DNA of 11,006 bases from Phoronis ovalis (taxonomy: Eukaryota; Phoronida; Phoronidae): the NCBI GenBank assembly GCA_028565635.1, contig JAOXYB010057367.1, positions 1-11,006 of the forward strand, written 5' to 3'. The notes beneath the pieces were generated by a model. That model worked only from the letters and a program-made list of their open reading frames with translations. It was not told where the DNA came from and did no database searches. Positions 1 through 9,348 of the stretch are shown piece after piece (within the stretch, counting starts at the first letter, position 1; each line of letters begins with the position of its first letter). Both the position numbers and the translations under genes were made by a program.

Positions 1-54
1 ATATTACTGTCTGCTGTTAATTACGTAGACCTAGCTGTCAGGCTTGAATTAGTA

Positions 55-346
55 CTTACATGCGGGTAAGTTGAAAATAACTGTATTATGTTCCACTGGG
101 TTGGTCTCATATTATTTTGCTTTCAATCCCTGAGGTACAGTACGTCATTCAAGGTGGCAATGCGGATCTGCACCCTAGAGGGTAATATTTTTCTAGAAGC
201 AACTGCTAGCTTATCACGGGATGCATATTTTTGTAAATTCTGCTTACCACAGGATGGCCATTTTGCTTACTAACAGGTGTTTTATAAGCAGTGATTGTAT
301 ACTTACCTAGGGGTTAGATTTTGGTAAGGACCTTATTACGACAGGT
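55..346 (-). repeat. Degenerate dyad minisatellite, block A (inverted orientation)
   Basis: On the minus strand, variants of a TACCCTGTGGTAAG-like core recur at plus positions 55-69, 170-185, 210-220, 243-253, 266-277, 302-316 and 331-346. From 170 on the steps are about 40, 33, 23, 36 and 29 bases. Copies are diverged (for example TTACCCGCATGTAAG and CCTGTGGTAAG). It is the same family as blocks B and C in the opposite orientation. An open frame overlapping it at 88-273 is not considered a gene. Confidence 0.5.
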
Positions 347-1110
347 CCAGGATGCAGAACCTTTGGCGGTTACAAAGATTTTACCAAGTAATCTCTAAGT
401 CTGGGCTCTAGATCAATGGTTATACTCACTGAGACAAGGAAATATCATGAATATATTTTTATACATGTTTTAGGTTTATGATACATTTTATTGATAATCT
501 GCTATATGCACTAACCTTTCTATAAATTAAAATATATGTATTAAAATACTAAATTTTAAAAACAAAAAGCACAATGAATGCCAATAATAATAACAACACC
601 AGGAATAGGCAGTAAATAAAAGCCTACTGAGTAAACATTAGGCTATTACAGCATATGCATATATCAGATGTTTTTTATTTAAGACATTTGTTTAATTTGA
701 ATTACATGGTGCTTGGTGGCCTGACTGTAATTCTTGATAATTCTTTGAGCCTGGATAAACTCTTGGGGCAGTTGACCTGTTCTTTGAACTGTATATCAAT
801 ATACCATTGGTTTTATAATATGTCAATTATTACCTAAAATAAATATTATTGGACCTTGAAATGTTGTTTTTTGTATTTGATTAGTTATAAAAGCTTGGGG
901 TCAGGTGAAGGTATAATGTGCCAACTGCACCAAGGCCGGAAATCACAAGATGTTTTGGAAGTCAAGCTAATTATTCACCTTACTATGTACTCAATCAGAG
1001 GTTAAATTTCACTGATTAATTGCTCACTTCCTGTTTTTATTTCCAACAGACTGAATTACTGGTTAACACTAGATCTTTTGTTAACTATTTGACCTGTAGG
1101 TGGTGCAGTC
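347..1110. other. AT-rich non-coding stretch
   Basis: I see no exon, RNA gene or clear repeat here. A 60-codon open frame on the plus strand (655-837) has no recognisable family features. Confidence 0.6.
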
Positions 1111-1117
1111 TAACTCT

Positions 1118-1129
1118 GGGGGGGGGGGG
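1118..1129 (+). repeat. Poly-G tract (12 G)
   Basis: An uninterrupted run of 12 G in otherwise AT-rich DNA, just before minisatellite block B. Its length is prone to sequencing error. Confidence 0.9.
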
Positions 1130-1164
1130 ACTTGACATAAAACTTGGTGGGAGTGTGAGGCTCC

Positions 1165-1323
1165 AGGTAAAATACCCTTAATCCTTGGCAAAAATTATTT
1201 TCAAAAAATATACCGAATGGTAAAAACTTTTTTGCAAAATCCATTCCCATGGTAAAAACATGCTGAAAGTGTGCACTCCATGGTCGAGGATACTCTGTGG
1301 GTAATTCATGCACTGACACATGG
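1165..1323 (+). repeat. Degenerate dyad minisatellite, block B
   Basis: The GG of the core motif falls at about 1187, 1219, 1251 and 1282, steps of 31-32 bases, in contexts CCTTGGCAAAA, TACCGAATGGTAAAA, CCCATGGTAAAA and TCCATGGTCG. Weaker copies follow at ~1300 and ~1322. TACCGAATGGTA (1211-1222) has perfect TACC/GGTA arms around a different centre from block C. Confidence 0.6.
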
Positions 1324-1465
1324 TCAGATTAAATCTCTCCCTGCTAAAGAATTATATTGTAGGTATGAAAAAGTACCCTTTGTCAAAGTTTTAAAATACA
1401 TTCTAAATTTACAGATATAATACATCTAATCATTGAAGGTGATGAGTACCTGTTGGCACCACCCC

Positions 1466-1795
1466 AGGGTAAAAAATCCTGACCCTGTGGTAAATGAAGA
1501 TCACCAAAACTATACCCTGTTGTAAACGAAAAAAATATGAAATAAATCTCCCGAAATAGATACCCTGTGTAAAATTCACTTGAAAATTATATACCCTGTG
1601 GCAAATAAATATGGAAAAATTTACGACCATAATTTTTTATACCTGTCATAAATGCGTTTTCCAAGAAATGCACCGTGGTAAATGAATATTTGTTAAAAAT
1701 ATACCCTTTGGTAAATATCCAGCAAGAAAAGTATACCGTGGTAAATAAGGCTTTGAGCAGCGTGAAAAACATACCCTGTGGTAAATGCTGGAGCT
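1466..1795 (+). repeat. Degenerate dyad minisatellite, block C
   Basis: About nine copies of an ATACCCTGTGGTAAAT-like core, with the centre/GG near 1489, 1521, 1569, 1600, 1647, 1677, 1710, 1740 and 1780. Steps cluster near 31 and 48 bases. The clearest copies are 1702-1713 (TACCCTTTGGTA), 1734-1743 (TACCGTGGTA) and 1772-1783 (TACCCTGTGGTA). Spacers between cores are AT-rich and not conserved. Minus-strand open frames here merely translate the repeat (recurring YHRV-like peptides) and are not taken as genes. Confidence 0.75.
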
Positions 1796-1816
1796 GAAAA
1801 AAGGGGGCCTATTAGG

Positions 1817-1820
<4 letters not shown>

Positions 1821-1847
<27 letters not shown>
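1821..1847 (+). repeat. (AT)13 microsatellite
   Basis: Perfect AT dinucleotide repeat directly after minisatellite block C. Confidence 0.95.
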
Positions 1848-1851
<4 letters not shown>

Positions 1852-2580
1852 CTTTGAATGGCAGTACACCCCGGGAGAACAACTTATTGTAACAATAATG
1901 AACTACAAATTTTGAACAGTTATTATTAATAATGGTTCTAACCAATTATCTCAGCATGATTGATTTTCATAACACACAAAATATATGATTTGTTTATGAA
2001 GTGTAGAATGTGTTATAACTCGTCTTACTCAAATATGAATTAAGTATATTTACATGTACAAATTTGATAGCATGTATTTCTCAAAATATTTGTTATTTAT
2101 ATTTGTTTAAGGTAAGCTTTAAGCAGCTTCAACCAAAAAATGTGTTTTGAATGGTTACAAATCTTGAGAAAGTCACAACACTTCAGTCTCAAAATTAAGG
2201 GAAAAGCCTAGCTCCACATGTACAACCACAAAGTTTTTCAACCATTGTCTTAAAGATTGATTATTAGTAATATGCAAATCATGTTATTTGTGATGTTGAA
2301 TTTTACATGTTTTCCAAAAATGTATATTAGTACATGATGTGTTCTGGCAAATTTTACAAGAAATAAAATGTTAGTTATTAATGTGTGATCATGCATCTGT
2401 GTGCCTTTTGTTTACCTGCTGAGATAATAGGTTAAAACCATTGATTAAGAGATAAGACATAGTAAAAGTATACAGTTTTGGAAATTAGGTACTAACTAGA
2501 AAACATTGAAAAATTCACTTTTTCTAGTTGATACATGATTAAGTAATTAGTGACCATTTTGGGTAAAAATTCATGTTTTT
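1848..2580. other. AT-rich intergenic stretch
   Basis: I see no exon, RNA gene or repeat that I can support. Confidence 0.6.
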
Positions 2581-2585
2581 GAAAA

Positions 2586-2846
2586 ACTTCAAAAAAATAT
2601 AATTACAACGCCCCTGCAGATTAAAGCTGAAACTTGGCTTAAGTTAAACAGAGATCTCCAAAATATATACTCATATTTTAAAATTTTTGTTTTGTTCAAC
2701 TGCCAGAAATTTTTCATTTTTTTGGACACCACATTCTTAGAATACAAAGCAAACTTTAAAAAATCTAAGATATTACTGTGGAGTTCCTTGTTGAAAATTA
2801 ATTTTGGCCAAGTTTCAGCAGTGTTGGACTTATATTTTTTTGAAGT
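2586..2846. repeat. Inverted repeat / foldback structure
   Basis: ACTTCAAAAAAATATA (2586-2601) is matched exactly in reverse complement at 2831-2846. GCTGAAACTTGGC (2626-2638) is matched exactly at 2807-2819. Inside these, 2650-2690 and 2750-2790 pair weakly (CTCCAAAATATA against CTCCACAGTAATA). The arms differ by a 13-base indel. Overlapping open frames on both strands (2589-2852 minus, 2692-2886 plus) are explained by this structure and low GC. It may be a decayed MITE. It is not the same family as the 5630 element. Confidence 0.65.
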
Positions 2847-2849
2847 TAA

Positions 2850-4450
2850 CATTTTGAAAAAAGTGGCCCCCTTGCTGATTTCATAATTATGTGACAGATT
2901 TATACATTTTACCTATTGTAAATGTATACTTTTATTAGTCTATTTTATCATTAACCCAAAATTCAACTGAAAATATAAATTATGAATATTTAAGTAATCC
3001 ATGCAGTACATGTAGCCATAAGACCAGATATAACTTGAACAGCCATGTTATGCGTATGGCTGAAAAAAGCCACTAGCCTTAATGCACACCAATTTATAAT
3101 TTAAGTGCCATCCATAGATACTGATAGAGAAAGGGACTAAAAACTGACAACTTCAACAAGAATTACAATCTAGACAAAGTAGATTTAATTTAATTAGTAT
3201 AAAAATACTGATTATCAATCCAATAAGTTGTTTTTTAAATTTTATGCAAGAACACCTACTATTGATATAAAAAAGTTTCAACTAACTTTTCCTAGTAAGA
3301 TATTATATTTATTTCAGCATGGTTACCTGATTTTTTTAATATCTACAAGATAATAGATCTAGTACACTGTACAACTGGTTTCATACACTTTTCCAAACAT
3401 TTCTTTTCTACAGTTAATAATAATACACACCAAACTGGCAATTTACAAAAAATAAAATGAAATTTTGCTGATTTATTACCAGGTAGGTACTAATAAAAGA
3501 AATGTTTAGTAAGAAGAGATGTCCGCTATAATGTTTGCCCTATTACATTCATTTTACGGACAACAAAAACACTCCCAAATATGGGCCTGATAAGTATTAT
3601 GTTTTCCACATTCTTTTACAATATCATATACATATGAAAATAAAAGTTACACTCTCAAATTAAAACATTCTTAATAATACACACAAAACAGTAAAACACC
3701 ATGCAGTTCATAGTAATAACTGCATGAAATTTAAAGCAGTAAAGACGATTTCTAAACATCTACTGAATCAATTATTATACAAATATACTAACAATGGCTG
3801 CTATAAATCTAAACTTATAACTTCACAGTATTTGTTTTTTTATTTTCAATGACAAAGGAGTGTCTATCCATAAAACATTCAAGACCAATTGAGAGAGTTC
3901 ACCACAGGCAAATTTTGAAAATCACTGCTTCCCCCATTTTGCTTGCTTTGCCAGTCATGCTCTACTGACTTGAGTAATAAGGCCTAATCGACAGACAGTT
4001 CAATTGTTCTCAACAGTGCCATATTAAGTAACTAAGACATCACCAAGTATATTCAATCTTTGAACCAACATCAGCATTCATATTTGTCTTGTGAATGTCC
4101 TTGACATTTTTATTATTCTCACAGTTACATAAGAATCCAACCAACTGACAACCAAAGATGTGTACAGAATAAACATTAGACTTTTAACCTCACAAGCTAA
4201 TCATTACACAGATAAGGATATTGATATAAATACAGAACCCCAGACTACATTGTAAACACAATGAATGTGTGTTTTAGGTGTCATATCATCCGCAAAAATT
4301 TAATATAAAAATTATAATGGTAATTACACATTCAAGTAGTGAACCTTGTAAATATAATTAATCAATGATCAAATCTGTCTTCATAGATAAATTGTACCTG
4401 CAGTTAAATTGCTACATCTAGCAAGTCATTGACTGAGACTAACACATTTA
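2850..4450. other. AT-rich intergenic stretch
   Basis: I find no exon, RNA gene or strong repeat. Stops are frequent in all frames. It separates the SMG6 3' end from the repeat-rich left side. Confidence 0.6.
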
Positions 4451-4857
4451 ATAGTCAGGTTACAGTGGTTTATTCATCAATTCCATAGATATCATGAGTA
4501 AACACAGGGCCGTCAACGAAGTCTCACAGTGGAAACACTTCTCTGAGAGAAGATGCATCCAACTGCTACTGTACAATTCCTCCAACATTTCTTTGACTTC
4601 CCACATGCAAGATCAATTATAACCAGATGTGGAGTTAACCAGAGTGGCTACTTGATGTTGTTGCTAGGTTTGAATTGTGGTTTGCGCAAAAGGATTCATT
4701 CAACTAATACTTTAAGCTGCCAATAAATGCGGTAATAATTATCTGTTCATTTGCAGTATCTACTTTATATGTAATCAACACAGCTGTTTAGCTGTGCCAT
4801 GCACAAAGCATTGTAATTGATAGTTTCAGGTATTTGTTCCAGTAATCTTACCAGTCT
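4450..4857 (-). other. SMG6: Probable SMG6 3' UTR
   Basis: This non-coding stretch follows the SMG6 stop. It is less AT-rich around 4500-4680 than the DNA further left. A minus-strand AATAAA (plus strand TTTATT, 4469-4474) would end the transcript near 4440-4460. A 48-codon open frame on the minus strand here (about 4468-4611) has no family resemblance and is treated as chance. The extent is inferred from the signal only. Confidence 0.5.
4469..4474 (-). terminator. Candidate polyadenylation signal for SMG6
   Basis: AATAAA on the minus strand, about 385 bases after the SMG6 stop. It is the first canonical hexamer I noticed downstream of the stop. Such hexamers are common by chance in AT-rich DNA. 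Confidence 0.45.
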
Positions 4858-4988
4858 TCATCCAACTCTTGACCACTTTGCGAAACCCGGGACATCTTTA
4901 ACTGGGACGTTACGTGTGTGTGCTTTTAATTTTAAATTACGATCGTCTGTCAGTAAGACGACTTCTCGTAATAATCGAATAGTTGTCT
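4858..4988 (-). CDS. SMG6: SMG6 terminal coding exon: third catalytic Asp and stop
   Basis: This 131-nt coding stretch follows the acceptor aattacttttacag and completes a glutamate codon. It then encodes TTIRLLREVVLLTDDRNL, a short basic stretch, and FAKWSRVG followed by TGA. LLTDDRN holds the third PIN aspartate. The ending closely matches the known C-terminus of SMG6, so the gene's 3' end is intact. Confidence 0.95.
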
Positions 4989-7900
4989 CTGTAAAAGTAA
5001 TTGTGTGCTAATATCACAATTATACAGAGATGGTTTGCTGCTTTACTTCCCATATGCAACATTACAAGTGCTAAATATCAACAAATAACATTGTTTTGCA
5101 TTCAAAATACGCATTCATTTTACAAAAACAAAATCTGATGCCTGATCTAAAATAAGAAACAAGAAGTCATAAAAACACTATTGATAAGAGTTTTAAGAGT
5201 ACACTGCAAAGTAAATTCTAAGTATATTGTTACAAAATTGTAGAAACAAGTAGACGTTTAATGTATTGTGCATTTGTTGACAAAGTAAATTCAATTTTTA
5301 AAAATTAAACCATATCAAGTAAACTTATGCAAGCAAATTCCCTTTTGAACCGTATTCATATTCAATAAACAGCACATCAACTCACCTCCATCTTTTGGCA
5401 TAAAATCTCTTGCTTTGTCTTTACAATAATACAAACAACAAGACAGAATAAGATCATCATTGTTTCCCTGAAAGGAAATAAATAGTTTCTTGAAAAATAT
5501 TTGATTTTTCCTTTAATATTTTTCAGCAGAAGCAGGCATAGAACTCACTGGAAATTCTACTTAAAAACAACTGAACTAAGGATTTTGTTATAATTCACAT
5601 GCATGATTTTCAAATGTTGCAATAAACTATTGCATACACTTGGTGGAGCCACCAGTCACAAACCCAGTCGTTCCTAGCATGCAGCATTTTATGAATGAAT
5701 CGCACGAGCAAGCGAAAACTGTGTAATTCTTCATTCACAAAATGCTTGATACTAAGAATATTTGAATTTGCGACCAGCGGCAATTGCATGGAAGTATTTT
5801 ATTACATGGACTCATAGAATTCTAATGACGTATAAACATGACTATTTTCCCACCCTTGTTAGAAGTTGTAAATAAAGTTAATATGATACACAAATTGTGT
5901 CTGGAGCAAGACAGTGGAGAATGAGCAGTAAAAACAACGGTGTTTTAAATAAGTACGGTCAAAACACGATCACAATGCACAAATAAGAACTTGAACATCA
6001 GTACCACACTGCACAGCAAAATTTACAGCGCCTACTAAAAGGCACATATCCGAGTCGAGAGCTGTCAGATTGATATATTTAAATTAAATGATAGTGCACA
6101 ACCCATTGTGCTTATCTTCTTCCCACATGACTTACAATGTTGTCAGCTTCCTCAGTCCTGTAGGAAATGGTTTCCATCACAGTTCCTTTAGAGGTGAGAG
6201 CCTTCAGTCTTGAATTCCTGTGTTCAAATTCATATTCTAAATAGTCAACAGCCTCCCTAGCGCAGGAACGGACAAGTTTGGCATGTTCCAAAGACTCATA
6301 CTGTCCTTGTTGAGCACCCTTTGCTAAACCATCCAATTCATTGATTACTAAAAATAAATTCACATATAAACCAATATGCAATGAATAGATATCACTGCAT
6401 GCTAGTACATGAACTAGATACCAAAACTGTGCTAGCCTAATTCTAATTGAGTTAGTTGCTTGGTTATTAATGGAAGAATACAGTGGCAATGTTGACAATT
6501 GTTGTAGATATCTTGTTAGCCTATTATAGACAAGAGGTAAAGAGTTACAGGCAACTGGAGAAAATTTGTCATCTTAGCAGCAAATTAAATGAATTAAAAA
6601 AATCAAACTACGCGCATTTATGACCAAATTTCATTGCTTATTTTTAATGATTTCTTACCTACTAGAGGAACGACAACCGTATATTTCTTGCTATTTAACA
6701 ACATTTTTAACTGTTTCGAGTGATCAATAAAACAGTTCGTATCTGGGATCAGAAACAGGGGACGGATTTCAAGCTCTATTGTATTACTCTCATTTTCAAA
6801 AACAGCCTAAAACAAATTAATACACCACATTATTTTTTATTTCTGAAATCCCAACATACAGCATGATGCTACACAACTGGCATACATAGGGTTCCAATTC
6901 AACTTGGTACTCACCATAAACACTTGAATGGACATGTCCATAGTGAATATAATTAGTGTATGTGTGTGCTCTAGAAAGCCAAGCTATAAAAAGGTTAAAG
7001 GTTACGTGCACTAATTACCTTCATCCACATGGCAAGTGCTTATCATTCGCATTTTACAGATACTTTTCTATAAAACAGCACGTTACAAAATTCTGAAATT
7101 TGGAATTATACATGGTTCATACTGATAACAGGTGTGTCGAACTTTCTTTCAAGTGACATGCGATGAAGAAATAATTATGGAAATATCTGTGTAAACATTT
7201 TTTCAGATCCAAAACAAATTTAACATAAATAAATATTAGTCAGGTATGAAGGAAGACAAAACCTCATAAACCATCCACAAGGGATACAAACTGTTCCCCA
7301 TTCACCTGATCCAGAAGTACCATCAATTTCCCGTCTCCACCAGAGGGTGCCAGCACTGATGAAGATGGAAAGATGGTGTCAAAATTTTAACTTAATATGT
7401 CCAACAGTAAGCTAATATGTACTTATGTAGACAAGTTTGGAAGTTTGCAATTTTATCACAGAGGTTTGTCTTTAATACCTAGTACTTTTAGTAGATTCAA
7501 TTTACCCTTCTAGTTTGTTCCTTTTGTTTTTGTTGCCTCATCTTTCTAGAGAGTTCTAACTTTCTTGCTTTGAGTTCACGCACGTGATCTTCATCACCGC
7601 TGTTATAATCTTCTTCACTCTCCACAATGACATCATCATTGTCATCACCATTCTGGAAAACAGTCAGTGTGTAATAATGCTTATAATATAACTGTAATTC
7701 CTTGAGGTATCCAATTTATGTTATTTACAAGTAAAAATGCATGTTTTTTATTAGTTATTTATTAAAGTATATCCCTGTGTCACCCTGAAAATCATATGCT
7801 GCTTTTAATGCTTTTGAAGTCCACCACATGTTCCATTTATTGAAGTGCCTTCCTGCATCCTGCAACACTAAAACTGTTTCAACATTTTTCCAAAAACTTT

Positions 7901-8519
7901 AAAAATAACATGATTTTCAGAGTGACACATGCATGTGTGATATACTTCAGCATACTTAGAACTGGTCAAACTTTTAGTTAAGAGATTTCGACAATGTTTT
8001 CATTAAGCAGTCAGAATTACTACTAAAAATTGATTTTGATAATTGCTGTACGTAAGACATTAACATCAAATAAAGTTATATGTTAACTGCAGATTTAATT
8101 TCTAGTTCTCTTTACTATATTTACTACACGTTTAAGAATTTTTGCCCAGGGACACAGATCTGACCTAGATAACTGATGTTTGTTTGTTGAACGTTTTATT
8201 TAACACATTCCTAGCTTTTCAGAATTCTGGTTTAAATAGTACAGAAATTAACAGTTTCCTACTCTACTTAATATAACTTTGCAAAGGTACAGTTGGTACA
8301 GGTACCTTATTATCCAGGTCAAAAAATTAAACATACCTCTGAATCAGTTGTATTATGATGATAGCTTGAATCGGTCATCTGTTCATTAACACAAGATGTC
8401 ACTACTGATTCATATTTTCTTTTTTGTACATCGTATGTTAACAATGCTGGTTCAACACCACAGAGATAATCACCAAAAGTGAGAAGTCTAGAGATTCGGA
8501 GACAGTCTTTAGCAACATC
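4858..8519 (-). CDS. SMG6: SMG6 / EST1A endonuclease, C-terminal 300 residues in six exons (partial at 5' end)
   Basis: SMG6 is the PIN-domain endonuclease of nonsense-mediated mRNA decay. It cuts transcripts near premature stop codons and is also described as a telomerase-associated EST1 homologue. The coding segments, in transcription order, are 8519-8337, 7652-7506, 6806-6659, 6347-6136, 5467-5386 and 4988-4858. Every junction is AG/GT and all phases agree (0,0,1,0,1), giving 300 residues and a TGA stop. The order is: a conserved segment before the PIN domain, an acidic then basic charged linker, and a full PIN domain. Family motifs read directly are IRPLFLIPDTN, NELDGLAKG, LKALTSKG, GNNDDLILSCC and LLTDDRNL, and the protein ends in WSRVG. 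Acidic residues 132, 234/235 and 272 of the fragment match the three catalytic aspartates of SMG6. SMG5 also has a PIN-like domain, but it lacks this acidic set. The N-terminal 14-3-3-like/TPR and EJC-binding regions are not in the window. Confidence 0.95.
5386..5467 (-). CDS. SMG6: SMG6 exon: second catalytic Asp
   Basis: This 82-nt exon has acceptor atttcctttcag and donor GGAG|GTGAGT. It encodes GNNDDLILSCCLYYCKDKAR and then DFMPKDG, which carries the NNDD motif holding the second catalytic aspartate of the PIN active site. At 27 codons it is too short to stand out as an open frame; I found it by looking for the expected motif between the flanking exons. Confidence 0.95.
5630..5788. mobile_element. 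MITE-like inverted-repeat element, copy 1 (SMG6 intron)
   Basis: The two halves are reverse complements. Positions 5683-5699 (AGCATTTTATGAATGAA) pair with 5730-5746 with one mismatch in 17. Pairing continues outward through TTCCTAGCATGC / TTCTTAGTATCA to GCCACCAGTCACAAA at the left end, against GCCGCTGGTCGCAAA read from the right end. The centre (~5700-5729) is unpaired. It has no open frame, so it is non-autonomous. ATTGCAT occurs at both flanks (5629-5635 and 5783-5789), but part of this also occurs in copy 2, so it may belong to the element and not be a target-site duplication. Confidence 0.7.
6136..6347 (-). CDS. SMG6: SMG6 exon: PIN domain core, NELDGLAKG motif
   Basis: This 212-nt exon completes the valine codon and ends in phase 0 at ATT|GTAAGT. 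The acceptor is gtgaatttatttttag. It encodes INELDGLAKG at the start and LKALTSKG and ETISYRTEEADNI near the end. The NELDGLAKG signature is the clearest SMG6 hallmark in the window. The open frame extends 5' of the acceptor, but those residues are intronic. Confidence 0.96.
6659..6806 (-). CDS. SMG6: SMG6 exon: start of PIN domain with first catalytic Asp
   Basis: This 148-nt exon begins in phase 0 and ends one base into a valine codon (GTAG|GTAAGA). The acceptor is ttaatttgttttag. It encodes ELEIRPLFLIPDTNCFIDH followed by KKYTVVVPLV, which are the first beta strand, the first metal-binding aspartate (in PDTN) and the second strand of the PIN fold. The motif is close to the vertebrate SMG6 pattern. 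Confidence 0.95.
7337..7350 (+). promoter_or_regulatory. CTCF-like motif in SMG6 intron
   Basis: CCACCAGAGGGTGC differs at one position from the CTCF core consensus as I remember it (CCASYAGRKGGCRS). It sits in a patch (~7261-7380) richer in G and C than the intron around it. Whether it is bound is unknown. Confidence 0.25.
7506..7652 (-). CDS. SMG6: SMG6 exon: charged linker
   Basis: This exon has 49 codons, phase 0 to phase 0. The acceptor is ctgttttccag and the donor AGG|GTAAAT. It begins strongly acidic (NGDDNDDVIVESEEDYN) and turns into a basic, glutamine-rich helix (RELKARKLELSRKMRQQKQK). This is the linker expected directly before the SMG6 PIN domain. The acidic half is probably disordered, and the second half probably a helix or short coiled coil. 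Confidence 0.88.
7765..7947. repeat. Inverted repeat in SMG6 intron
   Basis: TGTGTCACCCTGAAAATCAT (7776-7795) pairs with 7910-7929 with one mismatch in 20. AAGTATATC (7765-7773) pairs exactly with 7939-7947. The arms enclose a loop of about 115 bases. There is no coding capacity. It is either a small foldback element or a hairpin in the SMG6 pre-mRNA. Confidence 0.65.
8337..8519 (-). CDS. SMG6: SMG6 exon: conserved segment before the PIN domain
   Basis: This exon has 61 codons, phase 0 at both ends. A pyrimidine-rich acceptor (gtactttcag) precedes GATGTTGCT, and the donor is GAG|GTATGT. The start reads DVAKDCLRISRLLTFGDYLC and then GVEPALLTYD. I read this as the conserved end of the helical region that precedes the linker in SMG6. 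The second half is polar and low in complexity (SSYHHNTTDSE), the start of the linker. It is the most 5' SMG6 exon I can support. The assignment rests on its in-frame join to the next exon and on a remembered family pattern, so it is less certain than the PIN exons. Confidence 0.8.
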
Positions 8520-9348
8520 CTGAAAGTACAAAAACAAGAAGTGTTTAGTGTTTTGTGATGTTTCAAAGTAACTTTTATAAAATAACAGACAATATACAAA
8601 AATAAAATGTTTCATAGTAAAGAAATAAAATACAATTTTGCATAATGCGTAATTTTGGAACTTTAACAGAAACAGTTCAAACTATTATCATGGGTACATG
8701 TATACCGAGCAGACATCCCTCGCAAACGATGTCCTCTGGCATTTTCAAACTTATCCGAAATTTCACAGTTGCCTACCATGGCTATTCTATAATGTTGACT
8801 CATCTAGGAAGCTTGCTTTGCTTCGCGGACTTTATATAAACTCTGGCAGGACAGAATGCCAAAATTAAGGTAAAAACATGTTAAGTTGAACATAAAATGA
8901 CAGAATCCAATAAGAATTATTATGCAGAAGTAGTTCTTGCTTTGTAGTAGTGAAATTGTGCAGAAGTAGACATTGTCATGTAACAAATCACGTTACACAA
9001 TTTCCTACAGCAACACACAGGCATATATTACAAAATTGCAGGTACTTAAAGCAATGCAACAATCCTTTTCAACTACATCATGGAAAATATATTTATTTCT
9101 TTTATTTATAAACTCATCTTCTACTAATTTTGTAGTTACATGTTTCATACAATCTGATTTGTACTTAAGATCAACTTACACTTTAATTTTAGAAGCAGGG
9201 AGTCAGTATTAAAAGATAAGTTACACAAAATTTGCAGCTATCTACCTATTACTGTATGTGATTAGTTATGTGAAAATGACAGCTGATAGGATTTGCTGTC
9301 CCATCTTACAAATATCCTGCCTAGTATCAAGATTGTTAAGATCAAAAC
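8520..9348. other. Region between the first visible SMG6 exon and the lectin gene
   Basis: No exon joining SMG6 is visible on the minus strand, and no lectin 5' exon is evident on the plus strand. Positions ~8660-8850 are less AT-rich and open on both strands: 64 codons on plus (8645-8839) and 46 codons on minus (8803-8663). A self-complementary TTTATATAAA lies at 8831-8840 and could serve as a TATA box in either direction. I do not recognise either peptide. The rest should contain the lectin promoter, but no confident element is seen immediately upstream of 9349. Confidence 0.5.

Noticed and set aside
88-273. Plus-strand open frame of 61 codons near the left edge
   Set aside because: It overlaps the inverted minisatellite block and shows no recognisable protein feature.
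1466-1795. CRISPR-like pattern of short palindromic repeats with ~31-base spacing
   Set aside because: The copies are too diverged, the spacers vary in length, there are no cas genes, and the surrounding genes are spliced animal genes.
1430-1945. Overlapping minus-strand open frames of 61-99 codons with recurring YHRV-like peptides
   Set aside because: They translate the minisatellite and AT microsatellite, shift between frames, and have no domain or splice context.
4817-5011. Plus-strand open frame of 64 codons
   Set aside because: It is the antisense shadow of the SMG6 terminal exon.
5629-5789. ATTGCAT on both sides of MITE copy 1 as a target-site duplication
   Set aside because: Part of the motif is also present at the left end of copy 2, so it may be part of the element; not claimed as a duplication.
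6817-7011. Minus-strand open frame of 64 codons in the SMG6 intron
   Set aside because: The flanking exons join directly in phase without it, and it has no family resemblance.
8973-9212. Plus-strand open frame of 79 codons upstream of the lectin
   Set aside because: It is low in complexity and rich in S, T, F and I as expected from AT-rich DNA, with no motif and no link to the lectin exon.
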